Positions 37,741 to 47,245 of a stretch of 49,852 nucleotides of DNA are shown in pieces. Source of the DNA: Acidisphaera rubrifaciens HS-AP3. GTDB lineage: Bacteria; Pseudomonadota; Alphaproteobacteria; Acetobacterales; Acetobacteraceae. How positions within the stretch are numbered: the stretch's first letter is position 1; every line of letters begins with the position of its first letter. The notes beneath the pieces are model-generated. The model ran no database searches and had not been told where the DNA came from. It was given only the letters and a program-made list of their open reading frames with translations. The stretch is from NCBI RefSeq assembly GCF_000964365.1, contig NZ_BANB01000165.1, positions 1 to 49,852 on the forward strand, given 5' to 3'. Made by a program: the position numbers and the translations under genes.

Positions 37741-40700
37741 ATGCATCTCCTCGTCCGCGAGACGCACGCGCTCGATGCGGCCGAGGAAGCGGTTGATCTC
37801 GAACAACCGCCGGCCGACCTCGTCGTGCTGTCGTTCGCCGACAGCGATCTGGCCGCCGCCGCCGCCGCGCATCAGCAATTGGTTGACGACGCGCCGACGC
37901 TGGCGCTGACGCATCTCGCGCGGCTGCGCCATCCGCTGTCCGTCGATCTCTACATCCAGCGCACCATCGCCGGCGCGCGCTGTGTCGTCGCCCGCATCCT
38001 CGGCGGTCTGGGCTACTGGCGCTACGGAGCCGAGGAACTCGCCGCCGCCTGCCGGACCCATGGCATCCCCCTCGCCCTGCTGCCGGGCGACGGCCGCGAC
38101 GACGCGGCGCTGGCTGCCCTGGGAACGGTGGACGCCCCGTTGCGCGCGCGGCTCGATGCCTGCATGAGCGCCGGCGGTCCCGCGCAGATGCAGCACGCGC
38201 TCGCCCTGATGGGCTGGGCCGGTGGACTGCGCGATGATCCGGGCGCGCCGCCGGCACCGTTGCCGCCCTTCGGCGACCATGCGCCCGCCGCCCGTCCGGG
38301 CGCCGGCGTCGCCGCGATCGTCTTCTACCGCGCGCATCTGCTGGCCGACGACATCGCCCCGGTCATGGCGCTCGCCGACGCGCTGGCGGCGCGCGGGCTC
38401 GGCGTGCGCGCCCTGCACGTCACGACGTTGAAGGATGCGGCGGCCTCGGCCTTCGTCGCGGAACGGCTGCGCCAGTGGCGCGCGGACGTCGTCCTGTCCT
38501 GCACGGCGTTCTCGGCGCGGCGCGATGACGCGGCCGGCACGGCGCTCGACCTGCCCGGGGCGCCGGTTCTGCAGACCGTGCTGTGCGGCGCCGGGCGCGA
38601 GGCGTGGGAGGCCTCGCCGCGGGGGCTGGGACAGACCGATCTGGCGATGCAGGTCGTGCTGCCCGAACTCGACGGCCGCCTGCTCGCGGGCATCGTGTCG
38701 TTCAAGGCGGAAGCTCCCAAGCGCCCGGGGAGCGGGCACACGCCAACCACGCATGTCCCCGATCCGGAGGGCATCGCGCTGGTCGCCGATGCCGCCGCCG
38801 GGTGGTGCCGGCTCGCGCGGACCGCTCGGGCAGGTCGGCGGATCGCCTTCGTCCTGTCCGACTATCCGGGCGAGGCCGGACAGATGGCGCACGCGATCGG
38901 CCTCGATACGCTGGCGAGCGTGGACGCGATGCTGAGCGACCTCGCCGGCGACGGCTACACCGTCGGTGCCTTGCCGCCCGGCGGCGCCAAGGCCGTCTGC
39001 ACCGCACCGGCCGCGCCGACACTGGCGCTCGATGAATATCGACGCCTCGCCGCCACGCTTCCGGGCGGATTGCGGGCGGCGATCGAAGCGGCGTGGGGCG
39101 CGCCCGCGGATGACCCCGATTGCCGCGACGGCTGGTTTCATCATCGCGTGCTGGCCTGCGGCAACGCGTGGATCGCGATCCAGCCGGCGCGCGGCGACGG
39201 GCGCGATGCGCGAGCCGACTATCATGACCCGGCGCTGCCGCCGCGGCACGCCTATGTGGCGTTCTACCTGTGGCTGCGCCAGGTTCAGGACATGCATGCC
39301 CTCGTCCATGTGGGCACGCACGGCACGCTCGAATGGCTTCCCGGCAAGGCGCTGGCGCCGGCCGCGACGGACGCGCCGGCCGCCCTGCTGCGCGGGCTGC
39401 CGCTGATCTATCCCTTCATCGTCAACAACCCGGCCGAGGCGGCGGTCGCGAAGCGGCGCACGACAGCCGTCACCATCGGGCACATGACGCCGCCGCTGCG
39501 CGACGCGCGGCTGCACGGCGGCGTGCGCGAGATCGAGACGCTGCTGGACGAATACGCGTCCGCCGACGGTCTGGACCGTCGTCGCGCGGCGCATCTCGGC
39601 CGGGAAATACTGGACCGCGCGGGCGCGGCGGGGCTCGATGCCGAGTGCAGGCTCGATACCGCGGCGACCGAGGGCGAACGGCTGGCGCGGCTCGATGCGT
39701 ATCTGTGCGACATCAAGGCGCTGCGCATACGCGACGGGCTGCACGTCTTCGGGCGCGGCGCCGACACCGCCTGCGCGACGGGCGAACAGGCCGGGCTGCG
39801 TCTGGCCCTGGATGGACGGCACGTGCCGCCCGGTCCCGCCGGCGCGCCCGAACGTGCGCGCGGCGACATACGCCCGACCGGGCGCAACCTCTACACGGTC
39901 GATCCGCGGCAGATCCCGACGCGCACCGCAGTGGACCTCGCCCGGCCGACGGCCGATGCGCTGATCGCCCGGCACATGCAGGACCACGGCGACTGGCCCC
40001 GGCGGATGGTCCTCGACCTGTGGGCCAGCACGACGATGCGCACCGGCGGCGAGGATCTCGCGCTCGCCTTGATCCTGCTGGGCGCGTTGCCGGAATGGGA
40101 CGCCGCGACCGGCCGCGTCATCGGCATCGAGATACTGCCGCTGGCGCTCCTGGATCGTCCGCGCGTGGACGTGACCCTGCGCATCTCGGGTGTCTTTCGC
40201 GACGCCTTCGCGCATCAGATCGGGCTGTTCGACCTTGCCGTGCGGGCCGTGGGGCGACGCGGGGAGTCCGCCGAAGACAATCCCCTCGTCGCCGACGAAG
40301 GTCGCGCGGCGCGCATCTACGGCCCGGCGCCCGGACGCTACGGCGCGGGCGTCGATGCCCGCATCAACCGCGGCGACTGGCTGACACGCGAGGACCTTGG
40401 CCGGGCCTATCTCGCGGCCGGGAGCCATGCGTTCGGCGACGGCACCGGAGCCGACTTTGCCAGCCGCGTGCGCGGGGCCGATGCGTTCGTGCACATACAG
40501 GATCACGCTGGCACCGATCTGCTCGACGGTCCGGACAGCGCCGCGCATATCGGCGGCTTTGCCGCGGCCGCCGCCCTGATGGGCGCCGCCCCTGCCCTGC
40601 ACCACCTCGACACCTCGATGCCCGAGGCGCCGCGCGCGCGCGATGTCGGGACCGAACTCGCGCGGATCGTCCGCGGCCGGGCCGCCAATCCCGACTGGAT

Positions 40701-40980
40701 CGCCGGGATGATGCGACACGGCTATCGCGGCGCCGCCGAGATCGCGCGGACGGCGGACGTCCTGCTCGCCTACGCGGCGACGTTGCCGGTGCGGCTGGAC
40801 CGGCAGTTCGATCTTTTGTTCGACGCGACCCTCGGCGACGAGGATGTGGCGGCGTTCCTGCACTCCGCGAACGCGGCGGCGCATGACGCGATGCTGCGGC
40901 GTTTCGACGAGGCGATGGAGCGCGGGCTGTGGCGGCCGCGACGCAATTCGGTGCGACAGCCGACGGGTCCTGCGTCATGA
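37741..40980 (+). CDS. cobN: Cobaltochelatase subunit CobN
   Basis: A 1079-residue large subunit of the ATP-dependent aerobic cobaltochelatase that inserts cobalt into hydrogenobyrinic a,c-diamide. Diagnostic segments are MHALVHVGTHGTLEWLPGK (around residue 520), YPFIVNNPAEA, and DRQFDLLFDATLGDEDV near the C-terminus. It is shorter than the Pseudomonas denitrificans protein (about 1275), mainly through reduced spacer regions as far as I can judge. The two small subunits CobS and CobT (AAA+ and VWA) are not in this window and must be elsewhere. It begins four bases after cobW and overlaps cobG by four. Confidence 0.96.
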   Translation: MHLLVRETHALDAAEEAVDLEQPPADLVVLSFADSDLAAAAAAHQQLVDDAPTLALTHLARLRHPLSVDLYIQRTIAGARCVVARILGGLGYWRYGAEELAAACRTHGIPLALLPGDGRDDAALAALGTVDAPLRARLDACMSAGGPAQMQHALALMGWAGGLRDDPGAPPAPLPPFGDHAPAARPGAGVAAIVFYRAHLLADDIAPVMALADALAARGLGVRALHVTTLKDAAASAFVAERLRQWRADVVLSCTAFSARRDDAAGTALDLPGAPVLQTVLCGAGREAWEASPRGLGQTDLAMQVVLPELDGRLLAGIVSFKAEAPKRPGSGHTPTTHVPDPEGIALVADAAAGWCRLARTARAGRRIAFVLSDYPGEAGQMAHAIGLDTLASVDAMLSDLAGDGYTVGALPPGGAKAVCTAPAAPTLALDEYRRLAATLPGGLRAAIEAAWGAPADDPDCRDGWFHHRVLACGNAWIAIQPARGDGRDARADYHDPALPPRHAYVAFYLWLRQVQDMHALVHVGTHGTLEWLPGKALAPAATDAPAALLRGLPLIYPFIVNNPAEAAVAKRRTTAVTIGHMTPPLRDARLHGGVREIETLLDEYASADGLDRRRAAHLGREILDRAGAAGLDAECRLDTAATEGERLARLDAYLCDIKALRIRDGLHVFGRGADTACATGEQAGLRLALDGRHVPPGPAGAPERARGDIRPTGRNLYTVDPRQIPTRTAVDLARPTADALIARHMQDHGDWPRRMVLDLWASTTMRTGGEDLALALILLGALPEWDAATGRVIGIEILPLALLDRPRVDVTLRISGVFRDAFAHQIGLFDLAVRAVGRRGESAEDNPLVADEGRAARIYGPAPGRYGAGVDARINRGDWLTREDLGRAYLAAGSHAFGDGTGADFASRVRGADAFVHIQDHAGTDLLDGPDSAAHIGGFAAAAALMGAAPALHHLDTSMPEAPRARDVGTELARIVRGRAANPDWIAGMMRHGYRGAAEIARTADVLLAYAATLPVRLDRQFDLLFDATLGDEDVAAFLHSANAAAHDAMLRRFDEAMERGLWRPRRNSVRQPTGPAS

Positions 40981-42053
40981 GCGCGCGCCGCGGCTGGTGC
41001 CCGGACATCCATGCGCCGCTGGAGGCCGGGGATGGCTGGCTGCTGCGCGTCAAACCGCCCTTCGGTCGTTTGCCGCCGGCGATGACCGACCACATCTGCG
41101 ATGTCGCGGCCCGGTGGGGTAACGGCGTGATCGAGGTCTCGTCGCGCGGCAACCTGCAACTGCGCGGCATCGCGGCCGACCGGCTCGACGCCGCGCGGGC
41201 GTGCCTGATTGCGTGCGGCGCGGCGTCGCCCGACCCGGTCGAGGAAGCGCAACGCAACCTGGCCGTCTCGCCGCTCGCCGGCATCGACGCCACGGTGCAT
41301 CCGGCGACGCGCTGGGTCGCCGAGACAACCGCTGCGTGCCTGCGCACGCCGGGGCTGCCCGCAAAGCTCGGCGTCGTCGTCGACGGCGGGGGTGCGTTCG
41401 TGCTGGGCCGACAGGCGGGGGGCGTCACGCTTTCGCTGCGCGGCGAGGTGTGCGCAATCGATGCCGGCGACGCGGCGCCACCGGCTCTCGTCGACGCGCT
41501 CGCGCGCGCGATCGCCGCACGTCTTGTCGTCGTCCGGGGCGAGGCTGACCGAGACGCCGAGACGACCGGGGCGGGCCTGCTGTCATATGGGACGGGGCAT
41601 GCCCTGGTGCTGACACCGGCGTTCGGCCAGACCGACGCGGCCGCGCTGCGTGCCATCGGCGGGTCGGTGACGCTGCATCTCGCCCCGGGACGCCGCATGG
41701 TGATCGCGGATGCGACCCCTGCATTGCTGCGACGCGCGAGGGACGCTGGATTTGTGACGGAGCCGGATGATCCGCGCCTGCGGACGACGGCGTGCGCGGG
41801 GGCGCCACGCTGCGCGTCCGCGCGGCAGGCGACACACGCCCTCGCCAACCGGCTCGCCGGACAGATCGCGGGGCGGCTGCATGTGTCGGGCTGCGCGAAA
41901 GGCTGCGGGCAGCCCGGCCGGGCCGACGTCACGCTCGTCGGCGAGGACGAAGGTTATGCCCTCGTGCGCGACGGCCGGGCGTGGGACATGCCTGTCCTGC
42001 GGTCGCTGACGCCGGATGCCTGCGTGGCCGCGCTGCGCGAGGGCATGCGATGA
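40977..42053 (+). CDS. cobG: Precorrin-3B synthase
   Basis: A 358-residue sulfite/nitrite-reductase-like enzyme with siroheme and [4Fe-4S] that uses oxygen to make precorrin-3B, the committed aerobic step. The N-terminal half shows KPPFGRLPPAM and VSSRGNLQLRGI. The cluster ligands are C273 and C279 (CAGAPRC) and C306 and C310 (CAKGC). It is shorter than the P. denitrificans enzyme (about 460) but both cysteine pairs are kept. Start ATG overlaps cobN (ATGA), and its stop overlaps cobH. Confidence 0.95.
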   Translation: MSARRGWCPDIHAPLEAGDGWLLRVKPPFGRLPPAMTDHICDVAARWGNGVIEVSSRGNLQLRGIAADRLDAARACLIACGAASPDPVEEAQRNLAVSPLAGIDATVHPATRWVAETTAACLRTPGLPAKLGVVVDGGGAFVLGRQAGGVTLSLRGEVCAIDAGDAAPPALVDALARAIAARLVVVRGEADRDAETTGAGLLSYGTGHALVLTPAFGQTDAAALRAIGGSVTLHLAPGRRMVIADATPALLRRARDAGFVTEPDDPRLRTTACAGAPRCASARQATHALANRLAGQIAGRLHVSGCAKGCGQPGRADVTLVGEDEGYALVRDGRAWDMPVLRSLTPDACVAALREGMR

Positions 42054-42673
42054 GCGACTATCTCCGCGACGGTGCGGCGATCTATGCGCGATCCTTCGCC
42101 ATCATCCGCGCGGAAGCGGACCTGACGCGGTTTTCGGTGCTGGAGGAACGGGTCGCGGTCCGGGTGATCCACGCCTGCGGCATGGTCGACATCGTTCGTG
42201 ATCTTCGCTTCTCCGCCGGCTTCGCGGTGGCGGCGACGGCGGCGTTGCGCGCCGGGGCGCCCGTTCTGTGCGACGCGCGGATGGTGGCGGACGGCATCAC
42301 CCGCGCGCGGCTGCCCGCCGCGAACCCGGTGATCTGCACGCTCGATGATCCGCGCACGCCGGACCTCGCCCGCGCGCTCGGTACCACGCGGTCGGCGGCG
42401 GCGGTCGATCTGTGGGGCGACGCGCTCGCCGGCGCGGTCGTCGCGATCGGCAACGCGCCAACGGCGCTGTTTCACCTCCTCGACCGGCTCGCCGCGGGTG
42501 CGGCGCCGCCGGCGGCGATCATCGGCATGCCCGTGGGCTTCGTGGGCGCGGCGGAATCGAAGGAGGCGCTCGCGGCGTTCGACGCGGTGCCCTCGCTGAT
42601 CGTCACCGGCCGCCGCGGCGGCAGCGCGATGACGGCGGCGGCCGTCAACGCCCTGGCGAGCCCGATCGAATGA
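42050..42673 (+). CDS. cobH: Precorrin-8X methylmutase
   Basis: A 207-residue enzyme moving the methyl group from C11 to C12 to give hydrogenobyrinic acid. The family blocks are AIYARSFAIIRAEADL, VRVIHACGMVDIV with the catalytic histidine, DARMVADGI, GNAPTALFHLLD, and GMPVGFVGAAESKEAL. Length is typical. It overlaps cobG and cobI by four bases on each side, so it is translated within the cobN-cobJ block. Confidence 0.96.
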   Translation: MSDYLRDGAAIYARSFAIIRAEADLTRFSVLEERVAVRVIHACGMVDIVRDLRFSAGFAVAATAALRAGAPVLCDARMVADGITRARLPAANPVICTLDDPRTPDLARALGTTRSAAAVDLWGDALAGAVVAIGNAPTALFHLLDRLAAGAAPPAAIIGMPVGFVGAAESKEALAAFDAVPSLIVTGRRGGSAMTAAAVNALASPIE

Positions 42674-43398
42674 GCGGCGCCGTGCTGCACATCGTCGGGA
42701 TGGGACCGGGCGATCCCGAGCTGATCACCCTGAAGGCGGCCCGCGTCCTGGCGGACTGCGAGGTGGTGGCGCATTTCGCCAAGCGCGGTCGGCCGGGCCA
42801 TGCTCGCTCGGCGGCCGCCGCACATCTGCCGGGGGGCGTGCGCGAACTGCGCCTGGACTATCCCTATACGACCGAGGTGGCCGTCGATGACCCGTCGTAT
42901 CTGGACGGGCTCGCCGTATTCTACGACGACGCGGCGACACGCATCGCCGGTGAATTGGCGCTCGGCCGACGGGTGGTGCTGCTGTGCGAGGGCGATCCGT
43001 TCTTCTACGGCTCGGCCATGTATGTCCACGACCGTCTCGCGCGTGACTACACGACCGTGATCGTCCCCGGCGTGACGGGCATGAGCGGCTGCTGGACGCG
43101 GGCGGGATTGCCCATGGTGCACGGCGATGACGTGCTCTCCGTGCTTCCCGGCACGCTCGACGAACCGACCCTGGCCGCGCGCCTTGCGGCCACCGACGCG
43201 GCCGTGGTGATGAAGCTCGGCCGCAATCTGGCAAAGGTGCGCGCGGCCCTCGCCAGCGCCGGCCGGCTGAAGCACGCCATGTATGTCGAGCGGGGCACGA
43301 TGGCGGGGGAGCGCATCATCGCGCTCGACGACAAGGACGACGACGCGGCACCGTATTTTTCGCTGATCCTGGTTCCCGGGCGGCGGCGGCGGCGATGA
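42670..43398 (+). CDS. cobI: Precorrin-2 C20-methyltransferase
   Basis: A 242-residue SAM-dependent methyltransferase of the tetrapyrrole-methylase fold. The N-terminal glycine motif is VGMGPGDPELITLKA. LCEGDPFFYGSAMYVHDRL and VPGVTGMSGCWTRAGLP identify it as the C20 enzyme. The product, precorrin-3A, is the substrate of CobG encoded just upstream. It ends in an unusual run of arginines. Four-base overlaps join it to cobH and cobJ. Confidence 0.95.
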   Translation: MSGAVLHIVGMGPGDPELITLKAARVLADCEVVAHFAKRGRPGHARSAAAAHLPGGVRELRLDYPYTTEVAVDDPSYLDGLAVFYDDAATRIAGELALGRRVVLLCEGDPFFYGSAMYVHDRLARDYTTVIVPGVTGMSGCWTRAGLPMVHGDDVLSVLPGTLDEPTLAARLAATDAAVVMKLGRNLAKVRAALASAGRLKHAMYVERGTMAGERIIALDDKDDDAAPYFSLILVPGRRRRR

Positions 43399-44147
43399 CG
43401 GGGCGTGTCACCGTGATCGGCCTCGGGCCGGGGGACGACGCGCTCCGCACGCCGCAGGCCGATGCGGCGCTGGCCGCCGCCGACGATCTGATCGGCTACG
43501 GTCCCTATCTCGATCGCGTCCGGCCACGCGCGGGACAGCGACGGCATCCCTCGGACAACGGGGCGGAGCTGGCACGGGCACGTCTCGCGCTGACGCTCGC
43601 CGCAGAGGGACGCCACGTCGCGGTTGTCTCGGGTGGCGATGCCGGCGTGTTCGGCATGGCGAGCGCGCTGTACGAGGCCGTCGAGCATGGCCCCGCATCC
43701 TGGGCCGCGCTCGACATCGACGTGGTGCCCGGCGTCTCCGCCATGTTCGCGGCCGCCGCACGGGTCGGCGCGCCGCTCGGTCACGATTTCTGCGCGATCT
43801 CCCTGTCGGACAACCTGAAATCCTGGGACACGATCTGCCGTCGCCTGCGCGCGGCAGCGGAGGCGGGTTTCGTCATCGCGCTCTATAATCCCGCGTCGCG
43901 CACGCGCCCCTGGCAGCTCGCGGCCGCGTTCGACATGTTGCGGACGGTCCTGCCGCCCACGACGCCCGTCGTCTTCGCGCGCGATGTCGCCCGGCCGGGG
44001 GAGCGGATCGCGATCGTGCCGCTCGGCGAGGCCGATGCGGCCGAGGCCGACATGCGCACGATCCTCCTGATCGGCTCGGCGGCGACGCGCCTCATCGCGC
44101 GTGAGGGTCGCCCGCCGCGCATCTATGCGCCGCGCAGCGCGCAATGA
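43395..44147 (+). CDS. cobJ: Precorrin-3B C17-methyltransferase
   Basis: A 250-residue SAM-dependent ring-contraction methyltransferase. The motifs are VIGLGPGDDALRTPQADAAL, DLIGYGPYLDRV, VSGGDAGVFGMASALYEAV and HDFCAISLSDNLKSW, which together separate CobJ from the other Cob methyltransferases. It is the last gene of the long riboswitch-led plus-strand block. Its final 25 bases overlap the end of cobK on the other strand. Confidence 0.95.
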   Translation: MTGRVTVIGLGPGDDALRTPQADAALAAADDLIGYGPYLDRVRPRAGQRRHPSDNGAELARARLALTLAAEGRHVAVVSGGDAGVFGMASALYEAVEHGPASWAALDIDVVPGVSAMFAAAARVGAPLGHDFCAISLSDNLKSWDTICRRLRAAAEAGFVIALYNPASRTRPWQLAAAFDMLRTVLPPTTPVVFARDVARPGERIAIVPLGEADAAEADMRTILLIGSAATRLIAREGRPPRIYAPRSAQ

Positions 44148-44884
44148 CGGGCGATCAGCCACCGCCGCGCCGCGTCGGCGGTCGCGACGGTCTCCGCCGG
44201 CGGCTTGACCGGCCGCTCCGTCATGATCACCGCGATGCCGAGCGCGCGTGCCGCGTCGAGCTTGGCCCGCACCGCCTCGCCGCCGGCATTCTTGGTCACG
44301 ATCACGTCGATCGCATGTGCGGCCAGAAGCGCGCCCTCGGCCGCCACGTCGAACGGGCCGCGCGCCGCGATCGCGACCGAGTCCGGCGGCAGGTCGGTGC
44401 TTGCCGGCAGATCGACGCTGCGCACCACGTACCGATGCCACGGCGCGTCGCGGAACGGCCCGAGTTCCTGCCGCCCCACCGTGAGAAAGACGCGACGCGG
44501 CAGCGCGCCGAGCGCACGGGATGCCGCGGCAAGATCGGCGACGATGGTCCATTTGTCCCCCTCGACCGGGGTCCACGCGGGACGGCGCAGCGCCAGCAAC
44601 GGCACACCGGCCGATGCGGCGGCGGCGACGGCGTTGTGCGACATGCGCGCGGCATAGGGGTGGACGGCATCGATAAGGGCGTGGACGCCGCGCTCGCGGA
44701 GATAGGCGGCGAGGCCGCGCGCGCCGCCGTATCCGCCGATACGGCAGTCGATCGGCGGCAACGCCGGGACGTTGGTGCGTCCGGCGAGCGAAAGCGTCGG
44801 CGCAAACCGCCCGTCGCCAGCCAGCGCGCGGCACAGCAAGCTCGCCTCCGTGGTGCCGCCGAGGATCAGGACGCGCAGAGGCAT
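44123..44884 (-). CDS. cobK: Precorrin-6A reductase
   Basis: A 253-residue NADPH-dependent reductase acting on precorrin-6A. The N-terminal LILGGTTEASLLCRAL and the IDAVHPYAARMSHNA segment are typical of CobK. FLTVGRQELGPF and VTKNAGGEAVRAKL mark the C-terminal domain. ATG at 44884 is the first good start. It lies alone on the minus strand, 3' end overlapping cobJ by 25 bases and start only 17 bases from the divergent cobL start, so its promoter must lie in cobL DNA. Confidence 0.94.
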   Translation of the reverse strand: MPLRVLILGGTTEASLLCRALAGDGRFAPTLSLAGRTNVPALPPIDCRIGGYGGARGLAAYLRERGVHALIDAVHPYAARMSHNAVAAAASAGVPLLALRRPAWTPVEGDKWTIVADLAAASRALGALPRRVFLTVGRQELGPFRDAPWHRYVVRSVDLPASTDLPPDSVAIAARGPFDVAAEGALLAAHAIDVIVTKNAGGEAVRAKLDAARALGIAVIMTERPVKPPAETVATADAARRWLIARHCALRGA

Positions 44885-44901
44885 GACGGAGCCGAAGGGC
44901 G

Positions 44902-46113
44902 ATGAGCATGCATTGGCTGTCGATCCTGGGCATCGGCGAGGACGGCGTCCAGGGCCTGTCCGCCGCCACGCGGAGCCTTCTCGCCAACGCCGAAATCGTA
45001 TTTGGCGCGCCCCGGCACCTGAAGCTGGCCGGCGATCTGCCGTCCGGCGCGCGGCGGCCATGGCCCAGCCCGATGCGCGACGCGGTCGCGGGCGTGCTGG
45101 CGGAACGGGGCCGGCGCGTGGCCGTCCTGGCATCCGGCGATCCGTTCTGCTTCGGCATCGGCAGCCTGCTCGCCGAGGCGGTACCGGTGGCGGAGTTCGT
45201 CGCGATCCCGGCGCCGTCGGCCTTCGCCTGGGCGTGCGCGGCGCTCGGGTGGGCGCGGCAGGATATCACAACCCTCTCGTTGTGCGGCCGGCCGCCGGCG
45301 CTGTTGCGGCCGCATCTGCATGACGGCGCCCGCATCCTCGCGCTGTCGGCCGATGCCGCCACGCCGGCCGCGGTGGGTGCCCTGCTGCGCGATCATGGAT
45401 ACGGACCAACGCGCATCACGGCGCTGGAGGCCCTGGGCGGCCCGCGCGCGCGCATCCGCCGTTGGACGGCTGGCGACGCGGCACCGGACGACGTCGATCC
45501 GCTCAATCTGCTGGCGCTGGAGGTCGTCGCGGGTCCGGGGGCGCAGCCGATCCCCTACGCGGCGGGCCTGCCGGAAAGCCTGTTCGAGCATGACGGGCAA
45601 ATCACCAAGCGCGAGACGCGGGCGCTGACGCTGGCACAACTGGCGCCGCGGCACGGCGACTATCTGTGGGATATCGGATGCGCGTCCGGATCGGTGGCGA
45701 TCGAGTGGCTGCTGCGTCATCCGTCGCTGAGCGCGTCGGGGATCGAGGCGCGTCCCGACCGCGCGGCCCGTGCCGCCCGCAACGCCATGGCGCTCGGCGT
45801 GCCCCGGCTGGACGTGCGCACCGGGGCGGCGCCGACGGCGCTCGACGGGCTGCCAAGGCCCGATGCCGTGTTCGTCGGGGGCGGCATCACCACCCCTGGC
45901 CTGCTCGATGCGGCATGGTCGGCGCTGCGGCCCGGCGGCCGGATCGTCGTCAACGCCGTCACCTGGGACAGCGAGGCCGTCCTGTTCGACGCCTGGAAAC
46001 GCCTCGGCGGCGAGGTCACGCGCCAATCGGTGGGGCGGCTCTCCGCCATCGGCGGACAGCACGGCTTCCGTCCCGCGATGACGGTGACGCAATGGGCCGC
46101 GACGAAGCCATGA
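44902..46113 (+). CDS. cobL: Precorrin-6Y C5,15-methyltransferase (decarboxylating)
   Basis: A 403-residue fusion of the CbiE and CbiT activities. The N-terminal tetrapyrrole-methylase half has [13 protein letters not shown] and [13 protein letters not shown]. The C-terminal class-I methyltransferase half has [17 protein letters not shown] from residue 255 and [11 protein letters not shown]. It methylates C5 and C15 and removes the acetate carboxyl. Full length is normal. Its stop overlaps cobE by four bases. Confidence 0.96.
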   Translation: MSMHWLSILGIGEDGVQGLSAATRSLLANAEIVFGAPRHLKLAGDLPSGARRPWPSPMRDAVAGVLAERGRRVAVLASGDPFCFGIGSLLAEAVPVAEFVAIPAPSAFAWACAALGWARQDITTLSLCGRPPALLRPHLHDGARILALSADAATPAAVGALLRDHGYGPTRITALEALGGPRARIRRWTAGDAAPDDVDPLNLLALEVVAGPGAQPIPYAAGLPESLFEHDGQITKRETRALTLAQLAPRHGDYLWDIGCASGSVAIEWLLRHPSLSASGIEARPDRAARAARNAMALGVPRLDVRTGAAPTALDGLPRPDAVFVGGGITTPGLLDAAWSALRPGGRIVVNAVTWDSEAVLFDAWKRLGGEVTRQSVGRLSAIGGQHGFRPAMTVTQWAATKP

Positions 46114-46484
46114 TCGTGGCGGGGATCGGCTGCCGCGCCGGATGCTCGGGCACCGACATCGTGGCGGCCGTGCGCGCCTGCCTCGCGATGGCGACCCGCG
46201 CGGCGGACGCGCTCGCCGTGCCGTGCTTCCGTGCCGACCTGCCGGCGGTCGCAGAAGCGGCGGACATGCTCGTGCTGCCGCTTGTCAGCGTGACGCGTCG
46301 CGCGTTGCTGGACGCGCAGGCCCGGTGCCATACCCGCTCGGAGGCTGCGCTGCGGGCGACCGGCATCGCCTCGGTCGCGGAAGGTGCGGCGCTCGCCGCC
46401 GCCGGCCCGGACGCCGTGCTGTTGCAGCCGCGCATCGTCCGGGGCGGCGCGACCTGTGCCCTGGCCGGGGATGTCCGTTCATGA
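46110..46484 (+). CDS. cobE: CobE/CbiG C-terminal-domain protein
   Basis: A 124-residue protein of the CobE/GbiG family. The signature [17 protein letters not shown] lies at the N-terminus, and [29 protein letters not shown] in two adjoining blocks follows. In CbiG the matching domain takes part in opening the acetate lactone ring. In aerobic clusters CobE accompanies CobM and CbiD, and its exact role is not settled. It overlaps cobL and cobM by four bases each. Confidence 0.9.
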   Translation: MIVAGIGCRAGCSGTDIVAAVRACLAMATRAADALAVPCFRADLPAVAEAADMLVLPLVSVTRRALLDAQARCHTRSEAALRATGIASVAEGAALAAAGPDAVLLQPRIVRGGATCALAGDVRS

Positions 46485-47245
46485 CGGTGCACTTCATCGG
46501 CGCCGGCCCCGGCGCGCCGGACCTGATCACCGTACGCGGGCGCGACCTGATCGCGCGTTGTCCGGTGTGTCTGTATGCGGGCTCTCTCGTCCCGCGCGCG
46601 CTGCTCGCGCATTGCCCGCCGGGCGCGCGCGTCATCGACACGGCACCGATGAGCCTCGACGAGATCGAGGCCGCCTTCGTGGAGGCCGATGCGCGCGGCG
46701 AGGACGTGGCGCGGCTGCATTCGGGCGACCTGTCGCTGTACAGCGCGGTTGCCGAGCAGATGCGCCGCCTTGACCGGCTTGGGCTGTCGTACACGCTCAC
46801 GCCGGGCGTGCCGGCCTTTGCCGCCGCCGCCGCCGCGCTCGGGCGTGAACTGACGCTGCCGGAGGTCGCGCAGACGGTCGTGCTGACGCGCGTCCCCGGT
46901 CGCGCCTCCCGGATGCCGGCGGCAGAGCGCCTCGCCGCCTACGGCGCGACCGGCGCGACGCTCGCGCTACATCTCGCGGTGCAGGCGCTGCCCGACATCG
47001 TAGCCGAACTCGTGCCGCTGTACGGCGCCGCCTGCCCGGTCGCGGTCGTGCAGCGCGCGTCCTGGCCGGACGAGCGCATCGTGCGCGGCACGCTCGGCAA
47101 CATCGTCGCGCAGCTCGCGGCGCGGCCGATGGAGCGCACGGCGCTCATCATGGTCGGGCCGGCATTGTCGGGGGACGATTTCAGCGAAAGCCGGCTCTAT
47201 GACCCCGGCTATCAGCGACGGTTCCGCGGGCGGGACGGATCGTGA
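46481..47245 (+). CDS. cobM: Precorrin-4 C11-methyltransferase
   Basis: A 254-residue SAM-dependent methyltransferase. [20 protein letters not shown] at the N-terminus, [34 protein letters not shown] and [19 protein letters not shown] are CobM blocks. It makes precorrin-5. Its last 34 bases overlap the end of cbiD on the opposite strand, and CbiD acts on the following step. Confidence 0.96.
   Translation: MTVHFIGAGPGAPDLITVRGRDLIARCPVCLYAGSLVPRALLAHCPPGARVIDTAPMSLDEIEAAFVEADARGEDVARLHSGDLSLYSAVAEQMRRLDRLGLSYTLTPGVPAFAAAAAALGRELTLPEVAQTVVLTRVPGRASRMPAAERLAAYGATGATLALHLAVQALPDIVAELVPLYGAACPVAVVQRASWPDERIVRGTLGNIVAQLAARPMERTALIMVGPALSGDDFSESRLYDPGYQRRFRGRDGS

Noticed and set aside
37555-40884. 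An 1109-residue open frame antisense to cobN.
   Set aside because: Same mirror effect; it crosses the end of cobW, has no start signal and no recognisable motif, while cobN on the plus strand is certain.
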